The notes under the pieces: generated by a model
Databases searched by the model: none
Told to the model about the DNA's origin: nothing
Seen by the model: the letters and a program-made list of their open reading frames with translations, nothing else
Source of the DNA: Muribaculum sp.
Lineage (GTDB): Bacteria; Bacteroidota; Bacteroidia; Bacteroidales; Muribaculaceae
Assembly: GCA_009775095.1 (NCBI GenBank)
Contig: VSOZ01000010.1
Span: forward strand, 4,306 to 68,305
DNA length: 64,000 nt
Direction: 5' to 3'
Translations under genes and position numbers: made by a program
Shown here: positions 16,774 to 26,035 of the stretch, piece by piece
Layout of the letters: every line of letters starts with the position of its first letter
Numbering within the stretch: position 1 is the first letter of the stretch

Positions 16774-17526
16774 ATGAAAATAGCATTGATAGGCTACGGC
16801 AAGATGGGCAAAGCCATCGAAAAAATAGCGTTATGCCGCGGTCATGAGATAGTAAGTCGTATCGGCGTCAACAATCAGGACGAGTTCGAATCACCAGCGT
16901 TTGCCTCAGCCGATGTGGCCATTGAATTCACCACACCCGCCACTGCGGTAGCCAACTACAAGCGCGCGTTTGCCGTGGGAGTGCCTGTGGTATCGGGAAG
17001 TACCGGCTGGCTCGACGCCATGCCCGAGATAAAAGCCATTTGCGACGAAGGCAAGGCTACATTTTTCTGGACATCAAACTTCTCGCTCGGAGTAAATCTC
17101 TTTTTTGCGGTAAACCGCTATCTCGCATCACTCATGGAGGGCTTTCCGCAATATCATCCGGCAATGAAGGAGATACACCACATACACAAGCTCGACCACC
17201 CCAGCGGCACGGCCATAACTCTCGCCGAGGGCATCATGGCCTGCGACAAGGCGGTCAAAGGGTGGACCGAAGATCCGGCCGACGGCACCGACAACATAGT
17301 CATAGCCCACGAGCGCACGGGCGAAGTGCCGGGTACACACATCATATCGTGGGACAGCCCCGTCGATACCGTGACGATAATGCACGAAGCCAAGTCACGC
17401 GAAGGATTTGCTCTCGGTGCGGTCATTGCCGCCGAGTGGACAGCAGACAAAAAAGGCTTCCTCACTATGGACGAGATGATGCACTCCATGATAGCACGTC
17501 CGCAACTTCTTGACATTATCAAATAA
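16774..17526 (+). CDS. dapB: 4-hydroxy-tetrahydrodipicolinate reductase
   Basis: 250 residues. DapB performs the NAD(P)H-dependent reduction step in lysine and meso-diaminopimelate synthesis. The N-terminal Rossmann motif GYGKMG (7-12) and the active-site block EIHHIHKLDHPSGTA (133-147, His135/136, Lys139) are diagnostic. The upstream in-frame ATG at 16735 lies ahead of the likely promoter and adds a non-conserved leader. lepB follows after 5 nt, so dapB-lepB-wbqC form one operon. Confidence 0.95.
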   Translation: MKIALIGYGKMGKAIEKIALCRGHEIVSRIGVNNQDEFESPAFASADVAIEFTTPATAVANYKRAFAVGVPVVSGSTGWLDAMPEIKAICDEGKATFFWTSNFSLGVNLFFAVNRYLASLMEGFPQYHPAMKEIHHIHKLDHPSGTAITLAEGIMACDKAVKGWTEDPADGTDNIVIAHERTGEVPGTHIISWDSPVDTVTIMHEAKSREGFALGAVIAAEWTADKKGFLTMDEMMHSMIARPQLLDIIK

Positions 17527-17531
17527 GACTT

Positions 17532-18986
17532 ATGACAAACGACAATAACAGCCGCTCTTTCGGCGATGACTTCAAGCGCCGCGTAAAAGCGGTCAAGACC
17601 ACCCGTTGGATACGTTTCGCAGTCGTAGCCGCGATATTCACCGCGTGGGTCGCATGGCTCGGCAGTTGGTGGGTACTTATATTCCTGCTGCTTCTTTTTG
17701 ACATATACATCACCGGATACATACCGTTCACTTGGTGGAAAAAGAGCGACAATAAAGTGGTGAAGAGCGTCATGAGTTGGGTCGATGCTATCGTGTACGC
17801 GCTAATATTGGTCTACTTCGTGTTTACATTCATAGGCCAGAATTACCAGATACCCTCATCTTCGCTTGAAAAAACACTTCTCGTGGGCGACTATCTGTGG
17901 GTCAACAAGACTGCCTACGGCCCGCGTGTGCCCATGACCCCCATACACTTTCCGCTTGTGCAGAACACTCTGCCGGTGATAAACACCAAGAGCTACACCG
18001 AGTGGCCGAAATGGAAGTACCGCCGACTGAAAGGACTCGGCAATGTAGAGCGCGGCGATATCGTTGTATTCAATTTCCCGGCCGGCGACACGGTTACCAC
18101 CAAAGTATCCAACCCCGACTACTACACGCTTGTGTCGATGCTCGGACGCTTTGCGGTCCACAACAACAAGGAGCAGTTCGGCGATGTCATATATCGTCCG
18201 GTTGACCGCCGCGAGAACTACGTCAAACGTGCCATAGGACTTCCCGGCGAGCGCATAAAGATAGTCGATGATGTCATATACATCGACGGAAAGCCGATGG
18301 AGCAGCCCGAAAACGTACAGTTCAATTACTTCTTCCAGATGCGCGACGGCGTCATGTCAGAGCAAGACTGGGAGGAGCTCGGCATCAGCGCCGACGACCG
18401 CAACATAGTGCCGGTAACTCCCGGCGAGGTGCGCAATGTGGCCATGAACGGTTTTCTTGTCAACGATGACGGATCAGTGCCCGCAATATATGTGTCGCCC
18501 CTTACCCCGGCCATGATCGAGAAGCTCGAAGCCGATCCGCGCACGGCCCGCATAATGAAAGTGCCCGCCACAGAGCAGACCCCTCTGTTCCCGGCCGGTG
18601 TATCTGACAGCTGGACCCGTGCCGACTACGGCGATCTGTGGATACCGCAGAAAGGCAAGAGCATAAAGCTTAACGACTATACATGGCAGATATACAATCG
18701 CTGTATACGCAACTACGAAGGCCACGATGACGCATACATAAAGGACGGCACCGTATATATCGACGGCAAACCCGCAAAGACTTATACCTTTGCTATGGAC
18801 TACTACTTCATGATGGGCGACAACCGCGACAACTCCGCCGACTCGCGCTACTGGGGTTTCGTGCCCGAAGACCATATTGTAGGCAAGCCGTGGAGAGTGC
18901 TTGTGTCGTTTGACAAAGACAAGAGCCTGTTCAACGGCGGCATACGCTGGAACCGTGTGCTGAAGTCGGCCAATCCCGATAAATGA
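17532..18986 (+). CDS. lepB: Signal peptidase I
   Basis: 484 residues, longer than proteobacterial LepB because of the large insertions usual in Bacteroidetes. Three hydrophobic segments lie at about 27-43, 47-64 and 84-101. The catalytic Ser is expected at Ser111 in QIPSSSLEKTLLVGDYL, where Leu replaces the usual Met after the Ser. The catalytic Lys is Lys232 in YVKRAIGLPGER. The C-terminal box MMGDNRDNSADSRYWG is canonical. The enzyme cleaves signal peptides at the periplasmic face of the inner membrane. It overlaps wbqC by 4 nt. Confidence 0.95.
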   Translation: MTNDNNSRSFGDDFKRRVKAVKTTRWIRFAVVAAIFTAWVAWLGSWWVLIFLLLLFDIYITGYIPFTWWKKSDNKVVKSVMSWVDAIVYALILVYFVFTFIGQNYQIPSSSLEKTLLVGDYLWVNKTAYGPRVPMTPIHFPLVQNTLPVINTKSYTEWPKWKYRRLKGLGNVERGDIVVFNFPAGDTVTTKVSNPDYYTLVSMLGRFAVHNNKEQFGDVIYRPVDRRENYVKRAIGLPGERIKIVDDVIYIDGKPMEQPENVQFNYFFQMRDGVMSEQDWEELGISADDRNIVPVTPGEVRNVAMNGFLVNDDGSVPAIYVSPLTPAMIEKLEADPRTARIMKVPATEQTPLFPAGVSDSWTRADYGDLWIPQKGKSIKLNDYTWQIYNRCIRNYEGHDDAYIKDGTVYIDGKPAKTYTFAMDYYFMMGDNRDNSADSRYWGFVPEDHIVGKPWRVLVSFDKDKSLFNGGIRWNRVLKSANPDK

Positions 18987-19603
18987 CAATGGAGCACAGT
19001 CCGCTTGTCCGATATCCCGATCACGCCGTGACACTCCCGCCCGTATACTGCGGCAGTGTGCGTTACTATGCCGTCATGGCACAATACGGCGCGGTGACGA
19101 TTGACGTGGCGCGACGCTTCAACAAGCGCGAAAAAGATTGTCACCGATGTGTCATCGAAGGGCCAAACGGTGTACAGCGTCTCACCGTACCTCTTGAAAA
19201 ACCTCAGGTATGGAGCGGCACGCGGCTGTCTGACGTCAGAGTATCGACCCACGGCGATTGGTGGCATGTTCACTGGGGTGCCATATGCTCCGCTTATGGA
19301 CGTACACCCTACTTCGAGTATTATGCCGATGATCTGCTGCCCGCCTACTCCGGCGACATAGAGCTGCTTATCGACCTTGATGCAGCCATAGACCGCTTCT
19401 GCCGCTCCGCTCTCGGTATAACTCAATGCGGCTGCACCGCCCCTCTCCCGTGTGTTGACTTCCGCGCGGCTTCTATCAAAGACATACACTACTACCAGAT
19501 ATGGGCTGCGCGTTTCGGCTTCACTCCGGGACTCAGTGTACTCGACCTGATATTCAACATGGGCCCCGAAGCCCCTCTTGTGCTGCGTGAAATGGCATTA
19601 TAA
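18983..19603 (+). CDS. WbqC family protein
   Basis: 206 residues. The tract YYAVMAQYGAVTIDVARRFNK and the segment SDWWHVHWG-like block (HGDWWHVHWGAICSAYGRTPYFEYY, residues about 90-114) are characteristic of WbqC-like proteins. These occur in O-antigen and polysaccharide clusters and beside lepB in Bacteroidetes, with no firmly established activity. The ATG overlaps the lepB stop (ATGA), indicating translational coupling. An alternative start is the Met at residue 3. Confidence 0.85.
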   Translation: MTMEHSPLVRYPDHAVTLPPVYCGSVRYYAVMAQYGAVTIDVARRFNKREKDCHRCVIEGPNGVQRLTVPLEKPQVWSGTRLSDVRVSTHGDWWHVHWGAICSAYGRTPYFEYYADDLLPAYSGDIELLIDLDAAIDRFCRSALGITQCGCTAPLPCVDFRAASIKDIHYYQIWAARFGFTPGLSVLDLIFNMGPEAPLVLREMAL

Positions 19604-19629
19604 ATGCATCAACATAACTCATTTTTTAC

Positions 19630-19637
19630 TATTTTTG
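19630..19637 (+). promoter_or_regulatory. -7 box of the M13 peptidase gene
   Basis: TATTTTTG matches TAnnTTTG, 37 nt before the ATG at 19674. Confidence 0.5.
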
Positions 19638-19673
19638 TGACACGAAAACAAATTGACCATTATAATTCACATT

Positions 19674-21713
19674 ATGAAATCACTTAAACTTTTCATGGCG
19701 TTGGCACTAACCGGCGCACTGACTCTTTCGGCCGAGGAGCACTTGAAGAGCCTTAATCCGGCTTATTTCGACAAGACCACTCCGGCTTCGGTCGACTTCT
19801 ACAAACACGTCAATAAAGGATGGCAGGAAGCACACCCGCTGACACCCGAGTTTGCCCGTTACGGCAACTTCAATATCCTCAACGACTCGTCGGAGATGCG
19901 CGTTAAGAACATCGTTCTCAACCTCGGCGCCACAAATCCCGAGCCCGGCACCGTAGCCTTCAAGGTGTGGACCATCTACTCGCAGGCCATGGACTCCGTG
20001 CGTCGCAATGCCGAGGGTGCCAAACCTATCCTTGCCGACCTTAAGAAAATCGAGACCGCACCCCACGAGGGCATGGAAGATCTCTTCTTGTGGATGCACG
20101 GCAACTACGCAAGCCCCTTCTTCGGAGCAGGCCCCATGGAGGACCTCTCAAACAGCAAGGTTTACGCCATGTATGTCAGCGGCGGAGGCATGGGCCTCGG
20201 CGACCGCGACTACTACCTGCAGAACGACAAGCGCAACAAGGAAGTGCGCGAGGCCTATCAGAAGCTGATCGTGAAGCAGATGCAAAACGCCGGTTACTCG
20301 AAGAAAGACGCCAACCGCATCATGAAAAACGTCATGAAGATCGAGACGGCGCTCGCAGACTCGGCTTGGACGCGCGAACAGAGCCGCAACATACCGGCCA
20401 TGTACAATCCCCGCTCGTTTGAGCAGCTTAAAGAGATGTATCCCAACGTAAACTGGGACCGCTTCTTCATCGAGACGATGGGCATAGAGTCGCCCGCCAG
20501 TGTTATTGTAACCGAACTTAGCTCCGTAGCTCAGGCCAACAATCTCATGGGCTCGCTCACCGACCGCGAGATCAAGGACTACTACCTCTGGAAGTATGTG
20601 GCACAGGCGGCATCGGCTCTTAGCGATGACTTTACCAATGCCTCGTTTGAGTTCAGCAAGGTCATAAGCGGAGTGGAGCAGCAGCGTCCCCGCTGGAAGC
20701 GTGCGCTCGGCGCCGCCGAAGGTTCCATGGGCGAGGCCGTAGGCCAGCTTTATGTAGAGAAGTACTTCCCCGAGTCCTCAAAAGAATATATGCTCGGACT
20801 TGTAGAGAACCTGCGTACGGCTCTCGGAAAGCACATCATCAATCTGACATGGATGAGCGATGACACAAAGCTCAATGCCATCAAGAAACTTAACGCTTTC
20901 ACCGTTAAGATCGGCTATCCCGACAAATGGAAAGACTACACCACCCTTAATATCGACCCCAAACTCTCCTACTACGAAAACATGCACAATGTGGGCATGT
21001 GGCATCAGGCAGAGACCTATGCCAAGTGGGGCAAGCCCGTTGACCGCACCGAGTGGGGCATGACTCCGCAGACTGTCAACGCATACTACAATCCGCTTGC
21101 CAACGAAATCGTGTTCCCCGCAGCCATTCTTCAGGCCCCCTTCTTTGACCCCGAAGCCAGCGACGCGGAAAACTACGGCGGTATCGGCGTAGTTATCGGC
21201 CACGAGATGACCCACGGTTTCGATGACCAAGGCTGCAACTTCGATGCCGAAGGCAACATGGTCAACTGGTGGACTCCCGAGGACTCCGAAGCGTTTGCCA
21301 AGCTCACAAAGGGTCTTATTTCTCAATTTGACGAGGTTGAGGTATTGCCCGGTCTGCACGCCAACGGCCAGTACACTCTTGGTGAGAATATAGCCGACCA
21401 AGGCGGATTGAGAGTATCGCGCACGGCCTTCCTCGACTCACAGAAGAAGAAAGGCGTCGACATCAACTCTCCCGAAGCAAAAATCGACGGCTACGACCCG
21501 ATGCAGGTTTACTACATGAACTATGCCAACATATGGGCGGGCAATATCCGCGACGAAGAGATACGCAATCTTACGACCGGCGATGTACACTCACTCGGTG
21601 AAAACCGTGTCAACGTCACACTCCGCAACATAGCCCCGTTCTTTGAGGCTTTCGGCATCAAGGCCGGCGACAAGATGTACCGCCCCGCCGAAGAGATGGT
21701 TGTTATCTGGTAA
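19674..21713 (+). CDS. M13 family zinc metallopeptidase (PepO/neprilysin-like)
   Basis: 679 residues from the ATG at 19674, where a clean signal peptide begins (MKSLKLFMALALTGALTLSA). A TTG reading at 19653 only adds a leader. The zinc-binding HEMTH (about 510-514) and the third ligand in GENIADQGG (Glu at about 571) define M13. The protein starts with the family segment DFYKHVNKGW and ends VVIW, close to the family's usual C-terminal CxVW. It is probably a periplasmic or exported endopeptidase acting on small peptides. It is monocistronic, with a terminator just downstream. Confidence 0.93.
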   Translation: MKSLKLFMALALTGALTLSAEEHLKSLNPAYFDKTTPASVDFYKHVNKGWQEAHPLTPEFARYGNFNILNDSSEMRVKNIVLNLGATNPEPGTVAFKVWTIYSQAMDSVRRNAEGAKPILADLKKIETAPHEGMEDLFLWMHGNYASPFFGAGPMEDLSNSKVYAMYVSGGGMGLGDRDYYLQNDKRNKEVREAYQKLIVKQMQNAGYSKKDANRIMKNVMKIETALADSAWTREQSRNIPAMYNPRSFEQLKEMYPNVNWDRFFIETMGIESPASVIVTELSSVAQANNLMGSLTDREIKDYYLWKYVAQAASALSDDFTNASFEFSKVISGVEQQRPRWKRALGAAEGSMGEAVGQLYVEKYFPESSKEYMLGLVENLRTALGKHIINLTWMSDDTKLNAIKKLNAFTVKIGYPDKWKDYTTLNIDPKLSYYENMHNVGMWHQAETYAKWGKPVDRTEWGMTPQTVNAYYNPLANEIVFPAAILQAPFFDPEASDAENYGGIGVVIGHEMTHGFDDQGCNFDAEGNMVNWWTPEDSEAFAKLTKGLISQFDEVEVLPGLHANGQYTLGENIADQGGLRVSRTAFLDSQKKKGVDINSPEAKIDGYDPMQVYYMNYANIWAGNIRDEEIRNLTTGDVHSLGENRVNVTLRNIAPFFEAFGIKAGDKMYRPAEEMVVIW

Positions 21714-21735
21714 CCCGATAATATCGCATCATTAT

Positions 21736-21768
21736 AAAAAGGCTGAGTCACTACGACTCGGCCTTTTT
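21736..21768. terminator. Bidirectional terminator
   Basis: AAAAAGGCTGAGTC pairs with GACTCGGCCTTTTT (one G-T wobble) around the loop ACTAC. It lies 22 nt after the M13 gene and also downstream of the convergent pseudouridine synthase gene, so it can serve both. Confidence 0.9.
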
Positions 21769-21819
21769 ATGTAAATATTAATCCAATTAGACTTATTCGA
21801 CTGATTATTACAACAATCG

Positions 21820-22755
21820 TCACTTACCGCCGACGAGTTTGTAGAAAGAGCCGGGGACAGGAGTGGAGAAGTTCATGTCGCGCCGTGTAGAGGGGTGTAC
21901 GAAGCGCAACGTACGAGCATGCAGCGCAAGACGATGTATTATAGTAGGACGTGCACCGTACTTACGGTCGCCCGCTATCGGATGACCGAGATCTTTCATA
22001 TGTACTCTTATCTGATTTTTACGGCCTGTGTCAAGTTCGACTTCAAGCATTGTATGTCCTTTGCCTCGCTTTATAACTTTATAACGAGTCACAGCAAGGT
22101 CGCCCTTCTCCGGATCGTCGGTAGAATATACTTCGTACTGCGAGTTTTCGGCAAGATAACTTTTTATGACACCACTGTCCTGCTCGACAACTCCCTCCAC
22201 AACAGCCACATAAGTGCGATTAAGCACCATATTGTTCCAGTTATGTTGCATAGTGTCTTTTGCCTCCTCGGTCTTGGCCATCATCATAAGGCCGGAGGTA
22301 TCGCGGTCAAGCCTGTGAACGATAAACACCTTATTGCGGGGATTCTCCCACTTAACATGTTCACGTACTATAGAATAAGCGGTACCGTCTTTCATTTGAT
22401 CGGTTCCCATAGACAGAAGTCCGTAGCCCTTCTCTATGACTATTATATCATCATCTTCATATACGAGCTTTACTCGACGGTTGGAGAACAGTCTGAATTC
22501 ACGTGTCAGGTTGACCTTTACTTCATCAGCGGGGGTCAACTGAGTGTCAAACTGAGTAACAGGTATGCCGTTTACAGCAACCTGACTATGTTTAAGCAGC
22601 TCCTTGACATTTGTACGCTTACGTTGCGGCATGGACTGAAACAGAAAATCGAGCAACCGACAGTCAGCCTGCGGTCTGTATATTTCGATCACGTCGGGCT
22701 TAAACCCGGTGTGCTGAGTGCCGGGCTTGCTTGCATATGGATTCTTTGGTCGCAT
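21820..22755 (-). CDS. RluA family pseudouridine synthase
   Basis: 311 residues. An S4 RNA-binding-like domain (about 33-85, KELLKHSQVAVNGIPVTQFD) precedes the catalytic domain. The signature HRLDRDTSG (147-155) includes the catalytic Asp150. A later VELDTGRKNQIRVHMKDLGHPIAGD-type block is typical of RluC/RluD-like enzymes, which isomerise specific uridines in 23S rRNA or tRNA. The exact target is unclear. It starts 2 nt after topA and is cotranscribed with it. Confidence 0.92.
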   Translation of the reverse strand: MRPKNPYASKPGTQHTGFKPDVIEIYRPQADCRLLDFLFQSMPQRKRTNVKELLKHSQVAVNGIPVTQFDTQLTPADEVKVNLTREFRLFSNRRVKLVYEDDDIIVIEKGYGLLSMGTDQMKDGTAYSIVREHVKWENPRNKVFIVHRLDRDTSGLMMMAKTEEAKDTMQHNWNNMVLNRTYVAVVEGVVEQDSGVIKSYLAENSQYEVYSTDDPEKGDLAVTRYKVIKRGKGHTMLEVELDTGRKNQIRVHMKDLGHPIAGDRKYGARPTIIHRLALHARTLRFVHPSTRRDMNFSTPVPGSFYKLVGGK

Positions 22756-22757
22756 GA

Positions 22758-25082
22758 CTACTTCTTTTTAGTGTATTTACGCGCCGACTTCTTGGGAGCG
22801 GCGTTCTGCTCCTCCATTATTTTACGACATTCGTCAAGGGTCAGCGCCTCGGGAGAAGTCACCGTACGCGGTATCTTGTAGTTACTCTTCCGGCACGATA
22901 TGTAAGGACCGTAAGGACCGTTGAGTATCTGTAAATCAGGATCCTCGTCAAATGTCTTGACCACACGCTTGCTCTCGGCATTGCGCTTTGACTTTATAAG
23001 CTCCTCAGCCTCCTCAAGAGTGATAGCGGCAGGAGCCATATCCTTCGGTATCGATACAAACTTGCCTTCATGCTTTATATACGGTCCGTATTTGCCTATG
23101 GCAACCGTAACTTCCGAACCTTCATATGTACCGAGATTGCGCGGAAACTCAAACAGCTTCAAAGCCTCCTCAAGAGTGATCGTACTCACCGACTGGCCTT
23201 TCAGCAGAGAGGCAAACTGAGGTTTCTCGTCACCCTCGCCATCGCCTATCTGTACCAGAGGGCCGTAGCGTCCTATCTTCACGCTCACCTGCTTTCCATT
23301 GGAGTCAACACCGAGCACACGCTCTCCGACCTTATGTTCAAGCCGCATGTTGAGTGCCGAATCCACATCAGGGTGAAACAGTTCGTAGAACATGGCAATC
23401 TCCTTGTTCCATGCCAGATGGCCTTCGGCTATGTCATCAAACTTCTCCTCCATACGTGCGGTGAAGTCATAGTCAAGAATCGAGGGAAAATAACGGGTAA
23501 GAAAATCATTTACAACCACGCCTATGTCAGTAGGTATAAGTTTGCCCTTTTCAGACCCCACAACCTCTTTCTTTATTTTATCGGTTATTTTGCCACCATC
23601 AAGCGTAATGACATTATATTTGCGCTCAGTGCCCTCTTTCTCGCCTTTCTCGACATAATCACGGGCCTGTATAGTCGATATGGTAGGCGCATAAGTTGAC
23701 GGACGTCCTATGCCGAGCTCCTCCATCTTCTTGACAAGCGAAGCCTCGGTATAGCGCGGCGGCTGCTGGGTGAAACGCTCTGTAGCAGTCACGGACGAAG
23801 CGTCAAGAGTATCGCCCTCGGACATAGCCGGCAACAGATCGCTGTCGGCCTCGTCGGCATCATCGTCGTTACCCTCGATATATACCTTCAAGAAACCGTC
23901 GAAGTTTATCACCTCGCCTGTAGCAGTAAAGTGTTCGTCGCGAGTCGAAGGTTGAATCTCGACTGTAGTCTTTTCAATTTCGGCATCGGCCATCTGCGAT
24001 GCGATGGTGCGCTTCCATATAAGGTTATAGAGCCGTTGCTCCTGTATGGACGCAGAAATAGAGGACGATGATATGTCGGTAGGTCTTATTGCCTCATGAG
24101 CCTCCTGTGCACCCTTGGAGTGAGTATGATATTGTCTTGTTTTAAGATATCTCTTTCCGAGCTTTTCGGTTATTTCCGACGCTATTGCTCCAAGCGCAAG
24201 CGATGACAGATTGAGCGAGTCGGTACGCATATAGGTTATATAACCGGCCTCATACAGCTTCTGCGCCACCATCATGGTCTGTGTGACAGAAAAACCGAGT
24301 TTACGCGATGCTTCCTGCTGTAGCGTGGAGGTGGTAAACGGAGGAGCCGGCGATTTAGTGACCGGTCTTACGTTGACACTTTTCACACTGAACGAAGCAT
24401 TGGCGCAGTCATTAAGCAGCTTCACCGCCGAGTCCTTATCGGAAATCCGGCGACTAAGCTCGGCTTTCACAGGTACACCTCCCTTGTCAACAAAAGTGGC
24501 GTTTACACGATAGTAGCTCTCGCTTTTGAATTTCTTGATCTCGTCCTCGCGCTCCACAATAAGTCTTACAGCCACCGACTGAACACGTCCCGCAGATAAT
24601 GCGGGCTTTATTTTCTTCCATAATACAGGCGACAGCTCAAAACCCACTATGCGGTCAAGTACCCTGCGAGCCTGCTGAGCATCAACACGATTCAGATCAA
24701 TGGCTCGCGGATGATTTATAGCCTCCTCAATAGCATTTTTAGTAATCTCATGAAACACAATACGTCTTGTTGTTGCCGGATCAAGACCGAGTACCTCACA
24801 CAAGTGCCAAGCGATGGCTTCCCCCTCGCGGTCCTCATCAGAAGCAAGCCACACGGTGTCGGCACTCTTTACAGCCTTCTTAAGTTCGGCTACAAGTTGC
24901 TTCTTGTCATCGGGTATTTCATAAATCGGGGCGAATCCATGGTCTATGTCTATACTGAACTTCTTCTTGTTAAGGTCGCGGATGTGTCCGTAACTCGACA
25001 TGACTTTATAGTCCTTTCCCAAAAATTTTTCTATGGTCTTGGCCTTGGCAGGCGACTCTACTATGACGAGATTCTTAAACAT
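22758..25082 (-). CDS. topA: DNA topoisomerase I
   Basis: 774 residues, type IA. The toprim domain opens at VIVESPAKAKTIEKFLG (6-22) and contains SDEDREGEAI (81-90). The catalytic Tyr is Tyr284 in YITYMRTDS. Instead of Cys4 zinc ribbons, the C-terminus holds repeated KYGPYI/GRYGPLV-type modules (TopoI C-terminal repeats). It ends in a Lys-rich tail that probably touches DNA. It relaxes negative supercoils. The promoter box is at 25109-25116. Confidence 0.96.
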   Translation of the reverse strand: MFKNLVIVESPAKAKTIEKFLGKDYKVMSSYGHIRDLNKKKFSIDIDHGFAPIYEIPDDKKQLVAELKKAVKSADTVWLASDEDREGEAIAWHLCEVLGLDPATTRRIVFHEITKNAIEEAINHPRAIDLNRVDAQQARRVLDRIVGFELSPVLWKKIKPALSAGRVQSVAVRLIVEREDEIKKFKSESYYRVNATFVDKGGVPVKAELSRRISDKDSAVKLLNDCANASFSVKSVNVRPVTKSPAPPFTTSTLQQEASRKLGFSVTQTMMVAQKLYEAGYITYMRTDSLNLSSLALGAIASEITEKLGKRYLKTRQYHTHSKGAQEAHEAIRPTDISSSSISASIQEQRLYNLIWKRTIASQMADAEIEKTTVEIQPSTRDEHFTATGEVINFDGFLKVYIEGNDDDADEADSDLLPAMSEGDTLDASSVTATERFTQQPPRYTEASLVKKMEELGIGRPSTYAPTISTIQARDYVEKGEKEGTERKYNVITLDGGKITDKIKKEVVGSEKGKLIPTDIGVVVNDFLTRYFPSILDYDFTARMEEKFDDIAEGHLAWNKEIAMFYELFHPDVDSALNMRLEHKVGERVLGVDSNGKQVSVKIGRYGPLVQIGDGEGDEKPQFASLLKGQSVSTITLEEALKLFEFPRNLGTYEGSEVTVAIGKYGPYIKHEGKFVSIPKDMAPAAITLEEAEELIKSKRNAESKRVVKTFDEDPDLQILNGPYGPYISCRKSNYKIPRTVTSPEALTLDECRKIMEEQNAAPKKSARKYTKKK

Positions 25083-25108
25083 TTATCCTGTTAATTCAAA
25101 TTTTTCGG

Positions 25109-25116
25109 CAAAATTA
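25109..25116 (-). promoter_or_regulatory. -7 box of topA
   Basis: The minus strand reads TAATTTTG, 27 nt before the ATG. Confidence 0.5.
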
Positions 25117-25214
25117 GGAAAAAGTTATATATAATAATGTATAATTTCACATTTTATCGATTTTTTCACTTTAGAAAAGACCGACTATATAACAATTTCC
25201 GGGCCGGGGAAGGT

Positions 25215-26030
25215 TCAGCATCCTTGCCAAGAAGCAAGATATGTCCAACCTTCGTGGAGCGGGACATCCTCCTCAACCATCATTGCACCTAACAAACCCT
25301 CGGCACGACACGTCAACGTGAAGTGAGCCAATCCTATGCCCATGTCAATCATCATAAAAGCGGAAGCGCCGTCAATATGATAAAACCTGACCGTCATGCC
25401 GTCAACAACAGCACGCCACGGCTGCGAGTTGCGCGACGACGGGGCCTTGCGCATATTTTCAAGAGCCTTGCGATAGATATTTCCGTCATTTACAGGTTCT
25501 TCGGCCTCTCCGCAGAAAAACAATCGGTCAAAATCAATGCGTTTGTTGCCATGCACACCGATGCGCATAAGCCGATCCCGCAATTTGGGCCTTTCAGCGG
25601 CATAACCGATTGGCGAGACTGCAGCAAGTACCTCGCCGGGCGCAAGCGTTATCCTGTTCAGAAAAGACGTTTTTTTAAAAGTACCTCCGAGCCAACATGT
25701 AGCCAGCCCTATCGAAGTACAATACAACAGTACCTCTTCAAAAAACCAGCCGGCATTGACATCGGCATACTCACCCTCTTCATAAATCAACGCCAAATAG
25801 TCGTTGCAACCGGTAATCACACCATAAGTACCAAGCTTCTCGCCATCAGTATCGTTACCGTCATGATGCACAAGTTCAACCCGCGCACGACATCCCGATA
25901 TAGGTTGCTCCATCGATTCGGCAAACATCAAAACACTGTCGGCGGTATCCACTTCAAGCTCACGTCGGGAATAAGAACGCACCGATTTTCGTACATTTAT
26001 TGCATCAATCAAACACTTAATGTCTATCAT
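25215..26030 (-). CDS. Nitroreductase family protein
   Basis: 271 residues. The N-terminal RKSVRSYSRREL (14-25) and the second-half block MRKAPSSRNSQPWRAVVDG mark an FMN-binding nitroreductase-like protein of the putative TM-nitroreductase type found in Bacteroidetes and Firmicutes. The substrate is unknown, and FMN-dependent reduction of nitro or quinone compounds is the family norm. It starts 5 nt after dnaX and is cotranscribed. Confidence 0.85.
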   Translation of the reverse strand: MIDIKCLIDAINVRKSVRSYSRRELEVDTADSVLMFAESMEQPISGCRARVELVHHDGNDTDGEKLGTYGVITGCNDYLALIYEEGEYADVNAGWFFEEVLLYCTSIGLATCWLGGTFKKTSFLNRITLAPGEVLAAVSPIGYAAERPKLRDRLMRIGVHGNKRIDFDRLFFCGEAEEPVNDGNIYRKALENMRKAPSSRNSQPWRAVVDGMTVRFYHIDGASAFMMIDMGIGLAHFTLTCRAEGLLGAMMVEEDVPLHEGWTYLASWQGC

Positions 26031-26035
26031 AATTA